From an uncultured Naasia sp. (GTDB lineage Bacteria; Actinomycetota; Actinomycetes; Actinomycetales; Microbacteriaceae), in NCBI GenBank assembly GCA_913778905.1, contig CAJYYA010000001.1:1-64000 (forward strand): a DNA stretch of 64,000 nt, written 5' to 3'. Below the pieces are notes generated by a model. That model ran no database searches, was not told the DNA's origin, and saw only the letters and a program-made list of their open reading frames with translations. This document shows, one piece after another, positions 15,769 to 25,005 of the stretch. The translations under genes were made by a program, and so were the position numbers. The number at the start of each line of letters is the position of its first letter. Position 1 is the stretch's first letter.

Positions 15769-17582
15769 GACAGCTTCTTCTCGTGCCTGAGCAGGCGTGC
15801 TCTCTCGACGAGGTGCTGCTTCTCGAGAGCGGCATCCGTGATGCTCGTCAGATCGAACGGAGCGGGCAGCAGGAGTTCCGTGTTGCGGTCGAGAGGCGAT
15901 CCGCGCCGCATGAACGGCGTCTCCGCCCAGTCGTTCGACGCCAGTTCGCGACTGCGCGAGGCGAGGGAGAGATAGTCGCCGCCGGAGCCGGGGATCGCGT
16001 CGGCGGCATGGTCGAGGACCGTCGTGAACAGCGACAGCGTGCCGTTGCGGTTGTCGACGATCTCGACCATCTGTTGCTGCTGCGGGAAGTCGATGCACGA
16101 GGCCGTCGTCATCTCCCAGAACCCGGCACCGCTCGGACCCCGGTGGGCGAGGATCTGATTCAGATGCGTGTGGCCGTTGAGCCACCCGACCACCACCGGG
16201 AACTGGAGCAGCATGTCGACGAACTCGGTCGCCCCGTAGAGGCGTTCGTTCTGGCCGGGGCGCTGGGCGCGGTTCTCGAGCGTGTCGCTGTTGTGGTGGC
16301 TGAAGATCAGCACGAGCTTCTTCTCGGCGGTCGCCTTGGCGAGCTCGCCGCGCAGCCACTGGAACTGCACCTCGGGCACGGCTCCGTCCGGACCGGCGAC
16401 CTGATTGCAGGTGTCGAGGCCGAAGACGCGCACCCACGGCGTGAGATCGGCCGACCACCAGGTCTCACCCGACGCGAGATTGTGGTCGGTGAAACCGTGG
16501 CCGACGGGTCCCGGATCCGGCTGGGTCCGGAAGTGCTCCGACATGAACTGGGCCTGGTCGAACAGGGCGCGACCGGGATCGGCGGGCACCGAACGGAAAC
16601 CGGGTCGCAGTCCCAGCGCGAGGCCCAGGGCGTCGAGGCCCTGCTGGAGGACCCCGGTGCTCGAGGCGTAACCCCCGAGCGCCAGCGCGGCCGTCGCCTC
16701 TACCGAGTACGACTTCTGCCCGCCGACGGCCAACGACCGGAGCTGCGAGTCGAGGCCGAACGTGCCGAGGAGCAGGGTCTCGTGGTTTCCGTACACCGTG
16801 TACCAGGGGGCCGGGAGCCCGACCGACGGCACGGGCTGCGCGATGGCCTGGTCCAGGAGATCCGGAAGCGTCGGGAAACCGTAGTCACCGAACGACCCGC
16901 CTGACGGGTTCGTCGGACGGTAGGCCCAGACCGCCTCCGCCCAGGCCTGCACACCCTCGAACGTGTCGCTCGTGCGCGGATTCACCTCGAGCCCGTCGAG
17001 CAGGTCGATGTACCACCGCAACTCCCGCATGGAGTGCATGTCCGCACTGTCGCCCGTGACGATGGCGGCACTCATCGGCGCACCGGTCACCGGGCTGACG
17101 CGCAGATCGGAGATCGACTTGACCATCGAGGCGATGACGTGCGGACTCAGCGGATCCTGCGGGTGGAACGCCGATCCCCACGCCGCGTGATCCTGCTCGA
17201 TCATCGGCTCGATGCGCCCGGGCGACTGGGCGTCGATCACGTGCATGTCCGACAGATGCCCGAGATACAGCAGCGATCGCCGGGCCGCCTTCCGCTCGGG
17301 AGACGGGGCTCGGCGGAGGATGTCGAGGCGCGGGATGTACGGCTCACCCGGCCCGACGACGAGAGTGCGATACGCCCCCTTCTGCACGGCCCCCTGGAGG
17401 ATCGTCTGCTCGAGGGTGCTCACCGCCGACTCGACCGCCGCGCCACCGCGAGCCGATCCTGATCCCGTTGCGGCCCCGGCCGCATCTACGTGAGCCTGGC
17501 CCAGCGCCTCGGCGGAGACGGCGTGCACGGCAGCGATGGACGCCACGGCGATCATGAATTGACGGCGGGAAAGCGGCGACAC
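15765..17582 (-). CDS. TAT-exported metallophosphoesterase (PPA1498-like family)
   Basis: The 605-residue protein begins with a twin-arginine signal (SRRQFM at 5-10, hydrophobic to about 28), so it is exported folded. Calcineurin-type metal motifs are visible: GHLSDMHV (about 107-114, including Asp and His), TGDSAD, YGNHE, and later FSHHN and NGHTHLNQ. The overall length and the preamble about IPRLDILRR resemble the actinobacterial PPA1498-type metallophosphoesterases. GTG 17582 has GAGGAA five to six bases upstream. It is translationally coupled to the lipoprotein and the six-TM protein. The natural phosphoester is unknown. Confidence 0.87.
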   Translation of the reverse strand: MSPLSRRQFMIAVASIAAVHAVSAEALGQAHVDAAGAATGSGSARGGAAVESAVSTLEQTILQGAVQKGAYRTLVVGPGEPYIPRLDILRRAPSPERKAARRSLLYLGHLSDMHVIDAQSPGRIEPMIEQDHAAWGSAFHPQDPLSPHVIASMVKSISDLRVSPVTGAPMSAAIVTGDSADMHSMRELRWYIDLLDGLEVNPRTSDTFEGVQAWAEAVWAYRPTNPSGGSFGDYGFPTLPDLLDQAIAQPVPSVGLPAPWYTVYGNHETLLLGTFGLDSQLRSLAVGGQKSYSVEATAALALGGYASSTGVLQQGLDALGLALGLRPGFRSVPADPGRALFDQAQFMSEHFRTQPDPGPVGHGFTDHNLASGETWWSADLTPWVRVFGLDTCNQVAGPDGAVPEVQFQWLRGELAKATAEKKLVLIFSHHNSDTLENRAQRPGQNERLYGATEFVDMLLQFPVVVGWLNGHTHLNQILAHRGPSGAGFWEMTTASCIDFPQQQQMVEIVDNRNGTLSLFTTVLDHAADAIPGSGGDYLSLASRSRELASNDWAETPFMRRGSPLDRNTELLLPAPFDLTSITDAALEKQHLVERARLLRHEKKLS

Positions 17583-17700
17583 GGGGTTCCTCGACGAGCA
17601 GGGGTGACGGCTGACCCGACCCTAGCGACAGCGGGGAACCAGCGACCAGCCTGCGGAGGCGCCCCAGACCGGGGTCATCACCCTCACCTCGTTCCCTGCG

Positions 17701-17780
17701 CTCAGCAGGAACAACAGCGCCTCAGCAGGAACAATCCGCCGGATTCTTCCTGCTGAGGCGCCGAAGTCACTGCTGAGCGC
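17701..17780. repeat. CTCAGCAGG repeat cluster with a 45-bp palindrome
   Basis: CTCAGCAGGAACAA occurs twice in direct orientation (17701-17714 and 17721-17734). The second copy starts a near-perfect 45-base inverted repeat, 17717-17761, whose arms (GCGCCTCAGCAGGAA...) differ at one position. Another TGCTGAGCGC half follows at about 17771. It lies between the divergent-looking ends of the metallophosphoesterase start (17582) and the permease stop (17791), all on the minus strand, and could terminate the trehalose-importer transcript. A related hairpin is at 45461-45525. No gene is visible in 17583-17790. Confidence 0.75.
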
Positions 17781-17790
17781 GAGGCGCGGG

Positions 17791-18639
17791 TCAGCCCTTG
17801 ACGGCACCCTGGGTGAGGCCCGAGACGATCTGGCGCTGGAACAGCAGCACCAGGATCACGACCGGGATGGTCACGATGATGGCCGAGGCCGAGATCGCGC
17901 CCGTGGGCTGCTCGAACTGCGATGCTCCCGTGAAGAACGCCAGCGCCGCCGGAACCGTGCGGGCCTCACTCGTCGAAGTCAGCGAGATGCCGTACACGAA
18001 GTCGTTCCACGCCGTGAAGAACGCGATCAGCGCCGTCGTGAACACACCCGGGGCCGCGAGCGGCACGATGATCAGCCGGAACGACTGCCACGCGGTCGCC
18101 CCGTCCATCGCCGCCGCCTGCTCCAGATCCCACGGGATCTGGCGGAAGAACGCGGTGAGGGTCCAGATCGCGATCGGCAGAGTGAGCGATAGGTAAGGGA
18201 TGACGAGCCCCGCCCACGTGTCGTAGAGCCCGATCTGACGCCACAGGGTGAACAGCGGCGTGACGACCGAGATCGCGGGGAAGATCGACACCGTCAGCGT
18301 GAGGGTGAGGATCAGCCCCTTGCCCGCGAACCGGAAGCGGGCGATCGCGTACGCCGCGAGGGTCGCCAGCACCGTCGCGATCACCGTGGCTATCAGCGCG
18401 ATGCCGATGGAGTTACGCAGGGCGGGAAGGAACAGGTCGGCGGCAGCCCCCTCGGGCGAGAGGATCGTGCCGTAGTTCTCCCAGGTCCACTGCTTCGCGA
18501 AGAACTCACCGGAGTTGAGCTCGCCCGCCGGCTTGAACGAGGTCGCGAAGATCGAGAACACCGGAGCGAGTGCATAGATGAGCACGAGCACCGTCACGAT
18601 GCCCCACAGAATGCGCTGGCGCTTGGTCAGGATCTGCAT
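17791..18639 (-). CDS. Trehalose-type ABC transporter permease (SugB/MalG-like)
   Basis: The 282-residue permease has six helices and the EAA coupling motif (EQAAAMDGATAWQSF, about 193-207) typical of carbohydrate CUT1 permeases, MalG branch. ATG 18639 is preceded by GGAGGAGAG, one base after the SugA-like gene ends. With the binding protein at 19609-20931 it forms an importer resembling LpqY-SugA-SugB of mycobacteria. No ATPase gene is present in the cluster, so a shared MsmK/SugC-type ATPase encoded elsewhere is expected. Confidence 0.92.
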   Translation of the reverse strand: MQILTKRQRILWGIVTVLVLIYALAPVFSIFATSFKPAGELNSGEFFAKQWTWENYGTILSPEGAAADLFLPALRNSIGIALIATVIATVLATLAAYAIARFRFAGKGLILTLTLTVSIFPAISVVTPLFTLWRQIGLYDTWAGLVIPYLSLTLPIAIWTLTAFFRQIPWDLEQAAAMDGATAWQSFRLIIVPLAAPGVFTTALIAFFTAWNDFVYGISLTSTSEARTVPAALAFFTGASQFEQPTGAISASAIIVTIPVVILVLLFQRQIVSGLTQGAVKG

Positions 18640-18640
18640 C

Positions 18641-19612
18641 TCAGCTCTCCTCCTTCACACCGGTCAGATCGACCCGGAACAGCTTCACGGCCGTGAAGCA
18701 GATGATGATCACGCAGAGGAACAGCAGCACCGATACGGCTGATCCGAGGCCTATCTCCAATCGGCCGATGGAGGTGTTGTAGGCCAGCAGCGAGAGCACG
18801 TTCGTGCCGTTCGCGCCGTTGGTCATGATGAAGACGTTGTCGAAGATGCGGAACGCATCGAGAGCACGGAAGATCGTCGCCACCATGATCGACGGCAGCA
18901 TGATCGGGATAGTGATCCGGAACATTCGCGTCCACCAGCCGGCCCCATCGACCTGGGCCGCCTCGCTGAGGTCGTCCGGCACCTGCGACAACCCCGCGAG
19001 CAGGAGCAGGGAGACGAACGGGGTCGTCTTCCACACCTCGCTCAGGATGATGACCGAGAGACTCGTCCCCGTCTGGGCGAACCAGTTCAGGTTCGGGTCG
19101 AAGCCCGGGATGATGGACAGCCAGTTGTTGACGTAGCCCGATTCCGATGCGAACGCGTAGTACCAGGCGAACGCCGAGACGACAGTGATGATGCCGTAAG
19201 GCACCAGGATCGCGGTGCGGACGAGGCCCCGGGTGCCACGGATCGCCCGGTGCATCACCAGAGCGAGGGCGAAACCGAGCACCAGCTCGACGACGACCGT
19301 CACCACGGTGATGAAGAGGGTCACTCCGAGCGACTGGTAGAACAGCGGGTCGCTCAGGATCACGAAGTAGTTCTGAAGTCCGATGAAGGCCGCATCGTCG
19401 GGGGCCGTCAGCCTGGACCGGTAGAGCGACTGCCAGGCCGCCTGCAGGATCGGGTAGATGGTCACGAGGATCATGACCGCGAAGGCGGGGCCGGCGAGCA
19501 GCCAGCCGAGGCGCGCTTCCGCACGCTTCTGCTTGTCGTAGCCGCCGCGGACGCGCTCCGTCTTCGGCTGCTCCTGCGTCGTCGTGGTCCGCGTGGTGGT
19601 CGGTGTGCTCAC
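18641..19612 (-). CDS. Trehalose-type ABC transporter permease (SugA/MalF-like)
   Basis: The 323-residue permease starts with a Thr-rich charged cytoplasmic tail (1-30) before the first helix (about 36-58). Five more helices follow, and an EAA motif (SEAAQVDGAGWWTRMF, about 216-231) is present. GTG 19612 overlaps the stop of the binding-protein gene (GTGA). The open frame extends upstream but overlaps that gene, so the coupled GTG is preferred. Partner of the SugB-like protein immediately downstream. Confidence 0.92.
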   Translation of the reverse strand: MSTPTTTRTTTTQEQPKTERVRGGYDKQKRAEARLGWLLAGPAFAVMILVTIYPILQAAWQSLYRSRLTAPDDAAFIGLQNYFVILSDPLFYQSLGVTLFITVVTVVVELVLGFALALVMHRAIRGTRGLVRTAILVPYGIITVVSAFAWYYAFASESGYVNNWLSIIPGFDPNLNWFAQTGTSLSVIILSEVWKTTPFVSLLLLAGLSQVPDDLSEAAQVDGAGWWTRMFRITIPIMLPSIMVATIFRALDAFRIFDNVFIMTNGANGTNVLSLLAYNTSIGRLEIGLGSAVSVLLFLCVIIICFTAVKLFRVDLTGVKEES

Positions 19613-20931
19613 AGGAGTCGCTCCCCTCTCAAGACCTGCAGGATGAAGGACTGAGACTGCGCGGGCGTGGTGTCGGCATTGTCGGCTCCCGGCGGGTGCC
19701 AGGTCGACTGGATGCCCAGCGAGATCTCGTTGTAGTAGGGCGTCTGCGGCCGAGGCGCGGCCTGCTGGAGCGAGTCGCGGATGGTCGAGGCCATCGGGAA
19801 CGCATCCGAGACGGCCGGAGCGTCGAACGCGGTCGTGTTCGAGGCGGGGTTGCCGTTCGACACGAAGTACTCGGTCTGGTTCTCCGGCGAGACGATGCAC
19901 TCCGCCGCCTGGTAGGCCAGGTCGACGTTGTTGCCCTTCGAGCTGATGCCGAGGTTGATCCCGCCGTAGGGCGGCGCAGCGGGCTTGCTCTCATCGACGG
20001 CCGGATACACGGCCCACCCGATGTCGTCGAGCACCGACTGGTCGAGGGACCCGTTCTCGACCGAGGCCTTCGTGGCGGGCCAGACGAACGGGTAGTTGAC
20101 CATGAACGAGCCCTTGTCGCTCTGGAAGAGCGACAGGCTGGCGGTCTCATCGGCCGTCGGGAGTCCGGGGCCGCCGAGACCGGAGGTCCCGATCTCGCCC
20201 ATGATCTCCGCGGCCGCCTTGCCCGCGTCGGAGTCGATGCCGAGCTCGATGCTGTCGACACCGCCCTCCTGCGAGGTGATGATCGAGCCGCCGTCGGAGG
20301 CGATGAGGGCGTTGACCCAGACCGTGAGCGATTCGGCGCGGGCGCCCTGCACGGCCAGGTACTTGTCCTGGCTCTGGGCCGCGTCCATGATCTGCTGCCA
20401 GGTGACGGGCTTCGACATGTCGAGACCGGCGGCCTCGACGACCGACTTGCGGTACCAGAGCAGCTGCGTATTGGCCCAGAAGGGCACCGTCACCAGTTGG
20501 TCCTTCCAGGTGGCACCGTCGATGGCACCCTGGACCACGTTCTGGGTGACCTTCTGCTGGACGTCCTCGGGGACGGGAGCGAGGAAGCCGGCCTCCGCGA
20601 ACTCGGGGATGAAGGGCGGATCCAGGCTCATGATGTCGATCGAGCTGTCGTTGGCCGCGAGGCGGCGAGCCAACTGCTCGCGCTGCGATGCCGCCTGCCG
20701 CGGCAGCACCTGGGTCGTGATCGTGTAGGCCCCGTTCGCGGCCGCCGTGCAGCTCTGCGCGATGGCGGCCTGGCCACCGTCATCCGGGTTGATGTACCAG
20801 TTGAGCACGGGCGGCCCCGTCTCGGCCGGGGCGCAGGCAGCGAGCGGAACAGCGACCGCTGCGGTGAGGAGGAGGGCCCCGAAGGCCCTGGTCCGTGGTC
20901 TCGGCGTAGGTGTTCGGCGTCTCGTCACCAT
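19609..20931 (-). CDS. Trehalose-type ABC transporter substrate-binding lipoprotein (LpqY-like)
   Basis: The 440-residue protein has a basic N-terminus, hydrophobic core 17-30 and lipobox LAAC with Cys33. The mature part matches the mycobacterial trehalose-binding protein LpqY in signature stretches: AIAQSC early, EQLARRLAANDSSID, and LSLDPPFIPEFAEAG-like and NTQLLWYRKS regions, ending with PATP/PQTPYYNEIS-like sequence. Trehalose import or recycling is thus the most likely role, though a related disaccharide cannot be excluded. First gene of the importer operon. Confidence 0.9.
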   Translation of the reverse strand: MVTRRRTPTPRPRTRAFGALLLTAAVAVPLAACAPAETGPPVLNWYINPDDGGQAAIAQSCTAAANGAYTITTQVLPRQAASQREQLARRLAANDSSIDIMSLDPPFIPEFAEAGFLAPVPEDVQQKVTQNVVQGAIDGATWKDQLVTVPFWANTQLLWYRKSVVEAAGLDMSKPVTWQQIMDAAQSQDKYLAVQGARAESLTVWVNALIASDGGSIITSQEGGVDSIELGIDSDAGKAAAEIMGEIGTSGLGGPGLPTADETASLSLFQSDKGSFMVNYPFVWPATKASVENGSLDQSVLDDIGWAVYPAVDESKPAAPPYGGINLGISSKGNNVDLAYQAAECIVSPENQTEYFVSNGNPASNTTAFDAPAVSDAFPMASTIRDSLQQAAPRPQTPYYNEISLGIQSTWHPPGADNADTTPAQSQSFILQVLRGERLL

Positions 20932-20954
20932 GGTGCCCCCGTCAGTGAGGATCG

Positions 20955-20972
20955 GTCCGCGACTATGCGGAC
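20955..20972. promoter_or_regulatory. Putative operator upstream of the trehalose-importer operon
   Basis: GTCCGC and GCGGAC form an inverted repeat with a 6-base spacer, 24 bases upstream of the lpqY-like start. A CATAAT sequence on the minus strand at about 20993-20998 could be the -10 box, which would place the repeat just downstream of the transcription start, a repressing position. No sugar-type regulator is encoded nearby. Confidence 0.4.
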
Positions 20973-21113
20973 GGTCGGCTGTGGCTTGGGAAGATTATGA
21001 ATACAAGCTGAATCTGACCTGAGTTATCCCCGCACGGGGGCGTGAAGAGCGCCTCCCATTGGGGCCGCGTGGCGAACGAGTCGATGTCGGAGGTGCGCGC
21101 GACACTTCCCGAC

Positions 21114-22589
21114 ATGGACCTCGCCCTCCCCCTCCTCCTGACCCTGCTGGTCGGCGTCGCCCTCGGCGCACTCGTCGGCTTCGTGATCGGCAAGCGGGGC
21201 CCGTCGCAGGCAGCGGCGGGAGGGGAGGATCCGCGCCTGGCCGAGATGCGTCATCAGAACGAGATCGCCGCCATCCGCGCCGAGGAGGCTGCTCTTCGGA
21301 ATCAACTCGACCGGGAGCACCTGGCTCGCGCCGGCGTGGAGTCGGCCCGGGCCGCCGAGACGCACGCTCGTCTGCAGGCGCAGGTGACGGGTCTGAGCGC
21401 CCGCCTCGAGGGCATGAGCGACGAGGTCGTACGCCACGAGGAGCGCTACCGCGATCTGGTCGAACGGCACCGCACCGACGCCGAGCTGCAGAAGCAGCGC
21501 GACGCGGCGGAGAGCCGCGTCCTCCAGGTCCTGACGCCCGTGCAGGAGACTCTGCGGACCATGCAGGCGAAGGTGGCCGAGATCGAGTCGCAGCGGTCTC
21601 TCCAGCACGGCGAACTCCAGCAGCAGCTCCGCGCCGCAGCCGACTCCGAGGAGCGGCTCCGGTCCACGGCCGAGTCGCTCGCGTCGGCGTTGCGGTCCAA
21701 CAGCACGCGCGGTGTGTGGGGCGAGACCCAACTGCGGAGCGTCGTGGAAGCGGCTGGTCTGATGCAGCGGGTGGACTTCTCGACGCAGTCGAGCATCACC
21801 AGCGACTCGGGCGCCGGACGCCCCGACATGGTCGTGCACCTCCCGGGCGGCAAGAACATCGCCGTGGACGCCAAGGTGCCCTTCAACTCGTATCTCGAAG
21901 CGGCCGCCATCCCGTCGACCGCGAACGAGGCCGAACTCGCGCGCAGGGCGGCGCTCATGAAAGCGCATGTCAAGGCCGTCCGCGATCACATCTCCACGCT
22001 GGGCGGCAAGACCTACTGGGATGGACTGGACTCGAGTCCCGAGATGGTCATCGCGTTCATCCCCAGCGAGTCGCTCGTCTCGTCGGCACTCGAAGCGGAT
22101 CCGACGATCATGGAATTCGCCTTCAGCAAGCGGGTAGCTCTCTCCTCGCCCGTCACGCTGTGGTCGGTGCTCAAGACGGTCGCCTTCAGCTGGCAGCAGG
22201 ATGTCGTCACGGCCGAGGCCCGCTCCCTCTTCGACCTGAGCAAGGAGCTCTACGGCCGGCTGGCCACGATGGCGGGGCACGTGTCGAAGCTCGGGCGGTC
22301 GCTCGAGAGCAGCGTCAAGACCTACAACTCGTTCGTGGGATCGCTGGAGCGCCAGGTGCTGCCGTCCGCGCGCAGACTGAACGCTCTCGACGAGTCCAAG
22401 GTGCTGAGCCCTCTCGACGGCATCGAGGAGTCACCGCGGGAGTTGACGGCCTACGAGCTGACGACGCACGCCGACGGCGCAGCCCGCGACCGGCTGGCCG
22501 AGCTCGAAGCCGTCGCGCCGCATCAACCGGAGCTCGTCGACTTCGCCGCGCCCACTCCCCCTCGCTCGGAGGAGCCGAAGACGGCGTGA
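21114..22589 (+). CDS. rmuC: DNA recombination protein RmuC family
   Basis: The product has about 491 residues. A single N-terminal membrane helix (4-24) is followed by a long coiled coil (about 35-190) and the RmuC domain (about 205-420), which has a PD-(D/E)XK nuclease-like core: GVWGETQLRSVVEAAG, then AVDAKVPF and VIAFIPSE. The family limits inversions between repeats in E. coli and may act as a membrane-tethered nuclease. ATG 21114 is chosen because it gives the usual short N-terminus before the helix. An ATG at 21084 is possible, and neither has a good Shine-Dalgarno. Confidence 0.9.
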   Translation: MDLALPLLLTLLVGVALGALVGFVIGKRGPSQAAAGGEDPRLAEMRHQNEIAAIRAEEAALRNQLDREHLARAGVESARAAETHARLQAQVTGLSARLEGMSDEVVRHEERYRDLVERHRTDAELQKQRDAAESRVLQVLTPVQETLRTMQAKVAEIESQRSLQHGELQQQLRAAADSEERLRSTAESLASALRSNSTRGVWGETQLRSVVEAAGLMQRVDFSTQSSITSDSGAGRPDMVVHLPGGKNIAVDAKVPFNSYLEAAAIPSTANEAELARRAALMKAHVKAVRDHISTLGGKTYWDGLDSSPEMVIAFIPSESLVSSALEADPTIMEFAFSKRVALSSPVTLWSVLKTVAFSWQQDVVTAEARSLFDLSKELYGRLATMAGHVSKLGRSLESSVKTYNSFVGSLERQVLPSARRLNALDESKVLSPLDGIEESPRELTAYELTTHADGAARDRLAELEAVAPHQPELVDFAAPTPPRSEEPKTA

Positions 22590-22593
22590 CGCC

Positions 22594-23577
22594 TCAGTAC
22601 CAGCGGTCCGCGAGGTGGTCCGCCTGGATACGGCGGACGGTCCCGGACCGTGAGCGCATGACGATCGACTCGGTCGTGATGATCGGTCCTTTGCGGCGCA
22701 CGCCGCGCACGAGCCCACCATTGGTCACACCGGTCGCCACGAAGAACGTGTTCTGCCCGCTCACGAGGTCGTCTGCTTCATAGACGAAGTCCATCTTGAG
22801 TCCCGCGTCGATGCCGGCCTGACGCTCCTCGTCGGTCTTCGGCGCGAGTCGCCCCTGGATGAAGCCGCCGAGCGCCTTGATGGCGCACGCGGTCGCGACA
22901 CCCTCCGGGCTTCCACCGGTGCCGACGCAGAGGTCGATGCTCGAGTCGTGGCGAGCGGCGTTGATGGAGCCGGCGACATCGCCGTCCAGCAGCAGGCGGG
23001 TTCCCGCCCCCGCCTCGCGAACGTCCTCGATGAGCTGGGCGTGACGCGGGCGGTCGAGAACGGCGACGCGCATCTCCGACACGTCCTTGCCCTTGGCTTT
23101 CGCGAGCGCACGGATGTTCTCGCCGATGGGTTTGCGGATGTCGACGATTCCGATCCCCTCGGGGCCGCAAGCGATCTTGTCCATGTAGAAGACGGTGGAG
23201 GCGTCGAGCATGGTGCCGCGGTCCGACACCGCGATCATCGAGATGGCGTTCTGACGCCCGGCGGCGGTGAGGGATGTGCCGTCGATGGGATCGACGGCGA
23301 TGTCGCACGCGGGGCCGTTGCCCGTGCCGACATGCTCACCGTTGAACAGCATGGGCGCCTCGTCCTTCTCGCCCTCGCCGATGACGACGACACCGTCGAA
23401 ATCGACCGTGCCGAGGAACTTGCGCATGGCATCGACGGCGGCCCCGTCGGCAGCGTTCTTGTCACCGCGGCCGATGAACGGAGCGGCCCGGATGGCTGCC
23501 GCTTCGGTCGCCCGTACGAGTTCGAGCGCGAGGTTGCGATCCGGTCGGAGGTCCTGGAACTTCTCGTGCTCACTCAT
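22594..23577 (-). CDS. glpX: Class II fructose-1,6-bisphosphatase
   Basis: The 327-residue enzyme of gluconeogenesis has the metal and substrate signature DPIDGT at 96-101, with [10 protein letters not shown] at about 66-75 and GTGGSPEGV at about 213-221. It removes the 1-phosphate of fructose 1,6-bisphosphate in the cytoplasm. GlpX is normally the only FBPase in actinobacteria. ATG 23577 has GGGAGA seven bases upstream. It converges on rmuC with a four-base gap, and shares its strand with the acid-sugar cluster, from which it is probably transcribed separately. Confidence 0.96.
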   Translation of the reverse strand: MSEHEKFQDLRPDRNLALELVRATEAAAIRAAPFIGRGDKNAADGAAVDAMRKFLGTVDFDGVVVIGEGEKDEAPMLFNGEHVGTGNGPACDIAVDPIDGTSLTAAGRQNAISMIAVSDRGTMLDASTVFYMDKIACGPEGIGIVDIRKPIGENIRALAKAKGKDVSEMRVAVLDRPRHAQLIEDVREAGAGTRLLLDGDVAGSINAARHDSSIDLCVGTGGSPEGVATACAIKALGGFIQGRLAPKTDEERQAGIDAGLKMDFVYEADDLVSGQNTFFVATGVTNGGLVRGVRRKGPIITTESIVMRSRSGTVRRIQADHLADRWY

Positions 23578-23650
23578 AGCGTCTCCCGACTGCGGCATGT
23601 GTCTTCTGCAGAGGCGGCTCTCGACGATGCGAGCGCCTCCGAGTCGAAGC

Positions 23651-24931
23651 CTACTGAGGGCTCGTCGCGAATCGGTCGGGATCGGCGCCGACTGCACGGA
23701 CGACCTCCACGATCGCGTCGGGGGAACCGACGTTGCCGGGAACGACGATGTAGAGCAAAGACCGCCCGTCGGCCGCGGTGAGCCGCCAGGCGGAGACCCC
23801 GGCGATGACCTGCCCGAGCACCTCCGCCGTCTCGGCTCCGAGCCCGACCCGCGCGACTTCCGCCGATGTGATGCCGCCTTTGGCGATGACGATGTCAGCG
23901 GCTTCGTAGGACGCTCGGACTATCGAGGTCAGCGCGTCCATGACCCTCTCGCCGTGATCGAGCGTGTTGTGCTCACTCGACCGCACGCGTTCGGTGGCGA
24001 CGACCGCGATGCCGTTCTCGAGGAGCGCCGCGCGGGCACGATCGGCTTCGTCACCGACGCGCGGCGGATCCGCCAGGGCGTCCTCCGTGGAGAGGACGAT
24101 GCGTCCGGCGTGCGTCGAGTCGAGCGCGTCGAGCTGGGCGCCGGCGCCTGCCGTGTGGGAGCCGCAGGCGACCAGGATCGCGGGTCTGGACGGCTCCCTG
24201 AGCAGGGGACGAGACATGAGCCCCTCGCTCTCGACCCCGGCGAGAGCAGCGGCGAGCGGAGACGCCGACCGCACGACGACGGAGCGCCCCCGCTCGCGAG
24301 CGCCCTGCACGGCCGCCGCGATCGCGCGGATGTCGGAGGCGTCCTCGGCGTCGGGAACCACGACCGATCCGCCGGGCGCGTCGACGAGGACGTCGATGAG
24401 GGTTCCCGCTCGGACGAGCGCCAGGTCGGCGGGGACCGCACGACGCATGGACTTCTCGGCCACGTAGTCGACGAGCCGGCCGGCGGTGAACGGGAAGACA
24501 GGGTCTTCGGCGAACTCCGTCTCATGGGCGGGCACTCGATGCCCGTCGAGCGTCACGTAGTGCATCCCACCCACGGTCACTCGCCCCCCGTCGGGGAAAG
24601 CGGGCACGAAGAGCATGACCGCGGCGGGGTCGCCGTCGAGGAAGACCTCGGTCTCCGCGAACACGTGCCCACGAAGGGTCGAGTCCCCCCGGAGCACGAA
24701 CTGCACGTTCTCGCCGAGGTCGGCCGCGACTCGCAACCCCATCTCGCGGACACGAGCCACGAGAGCCACGGCCGCCTCCTCGGTCAATGCTCGACTGTTG
24801 GTCAGCACGTAGACGCTGTCGGCCGATTCGAGGACACGCCGCAGCCCCTCCACCGTGGGCGTGAGAAGCACGTGCACGCCGTGGGCGGACTGGGTGCCGG
24901 TGGGGTCGTCGTCGAGGATGACTGTCTTCAT
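23651..24931 (-). CDS. Four-carbon acid sugar kinase family protein (DUF1537)
   Basis: The 426-residue protein starts with the family nucleotide/substrate loop [10 protein letters not shown] (about 5-14) and has LRGDST (about 90-95), then the C-terminal domain with GGITSA and [11 protein letters not shown]. The family phosphorylates four-carbon acid sugars and related 3-oxo acids (threonate, erythronate, 3-oxo-isoapionate routes). ATG 24931 is chosen since it precedes the conserved strand directly. ATG 24946 is five codons earlier. Usual partners (aldolase OtnC, isomerase OtnI, PdxA2 or a threonate dehydrogenase) are absent from the window. Last gene of the GntR-controlled run. Confidence 0.9.
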   Translation of the reverse strand: MKTVILDDDPTGTQSAHGVHVLLTPTVEGLRRVLESADSVYVLTNSRALTEEAAVALVARVREMGLRVAADLGENVQFVLRGDSTLRGHVFAETEVFLDGDPAAVMLFVPAFPDGGRVTVGGMHYVTLDGHRVPAHETEFAEDPVFPFTAGRLVDYVAEKSMRRAVPADLALVRAGTLIDVLVDAPGGSVVVPDAEDASDIRAIAAAVQGARERGRSVVVRSASPLAAALAGVESEGLMSRPLLREPSRPAILVACGSHTAGAGAQLDALDSTHAGRIVLSTEDALADPPRVGDEADRARAALLENGIAVVATERVRSSEHNTLDHGERVMDALTSIVRASYEAADIVIAKGGITSAEVARVGLGAETAEVLGQVIAGVSAWRLTAADGRSLLYIVVPGNVGSPDAIVEVVRAVGADPDRFATSPQ

Positions 24932-25005
24932 AAACGGGAATTCCATCGTTTCTGCCCAAGTGGGACGGCCAAGAGGCGGCCGGCGGTCTGCCGGCCGCCT
25001 GCGGA

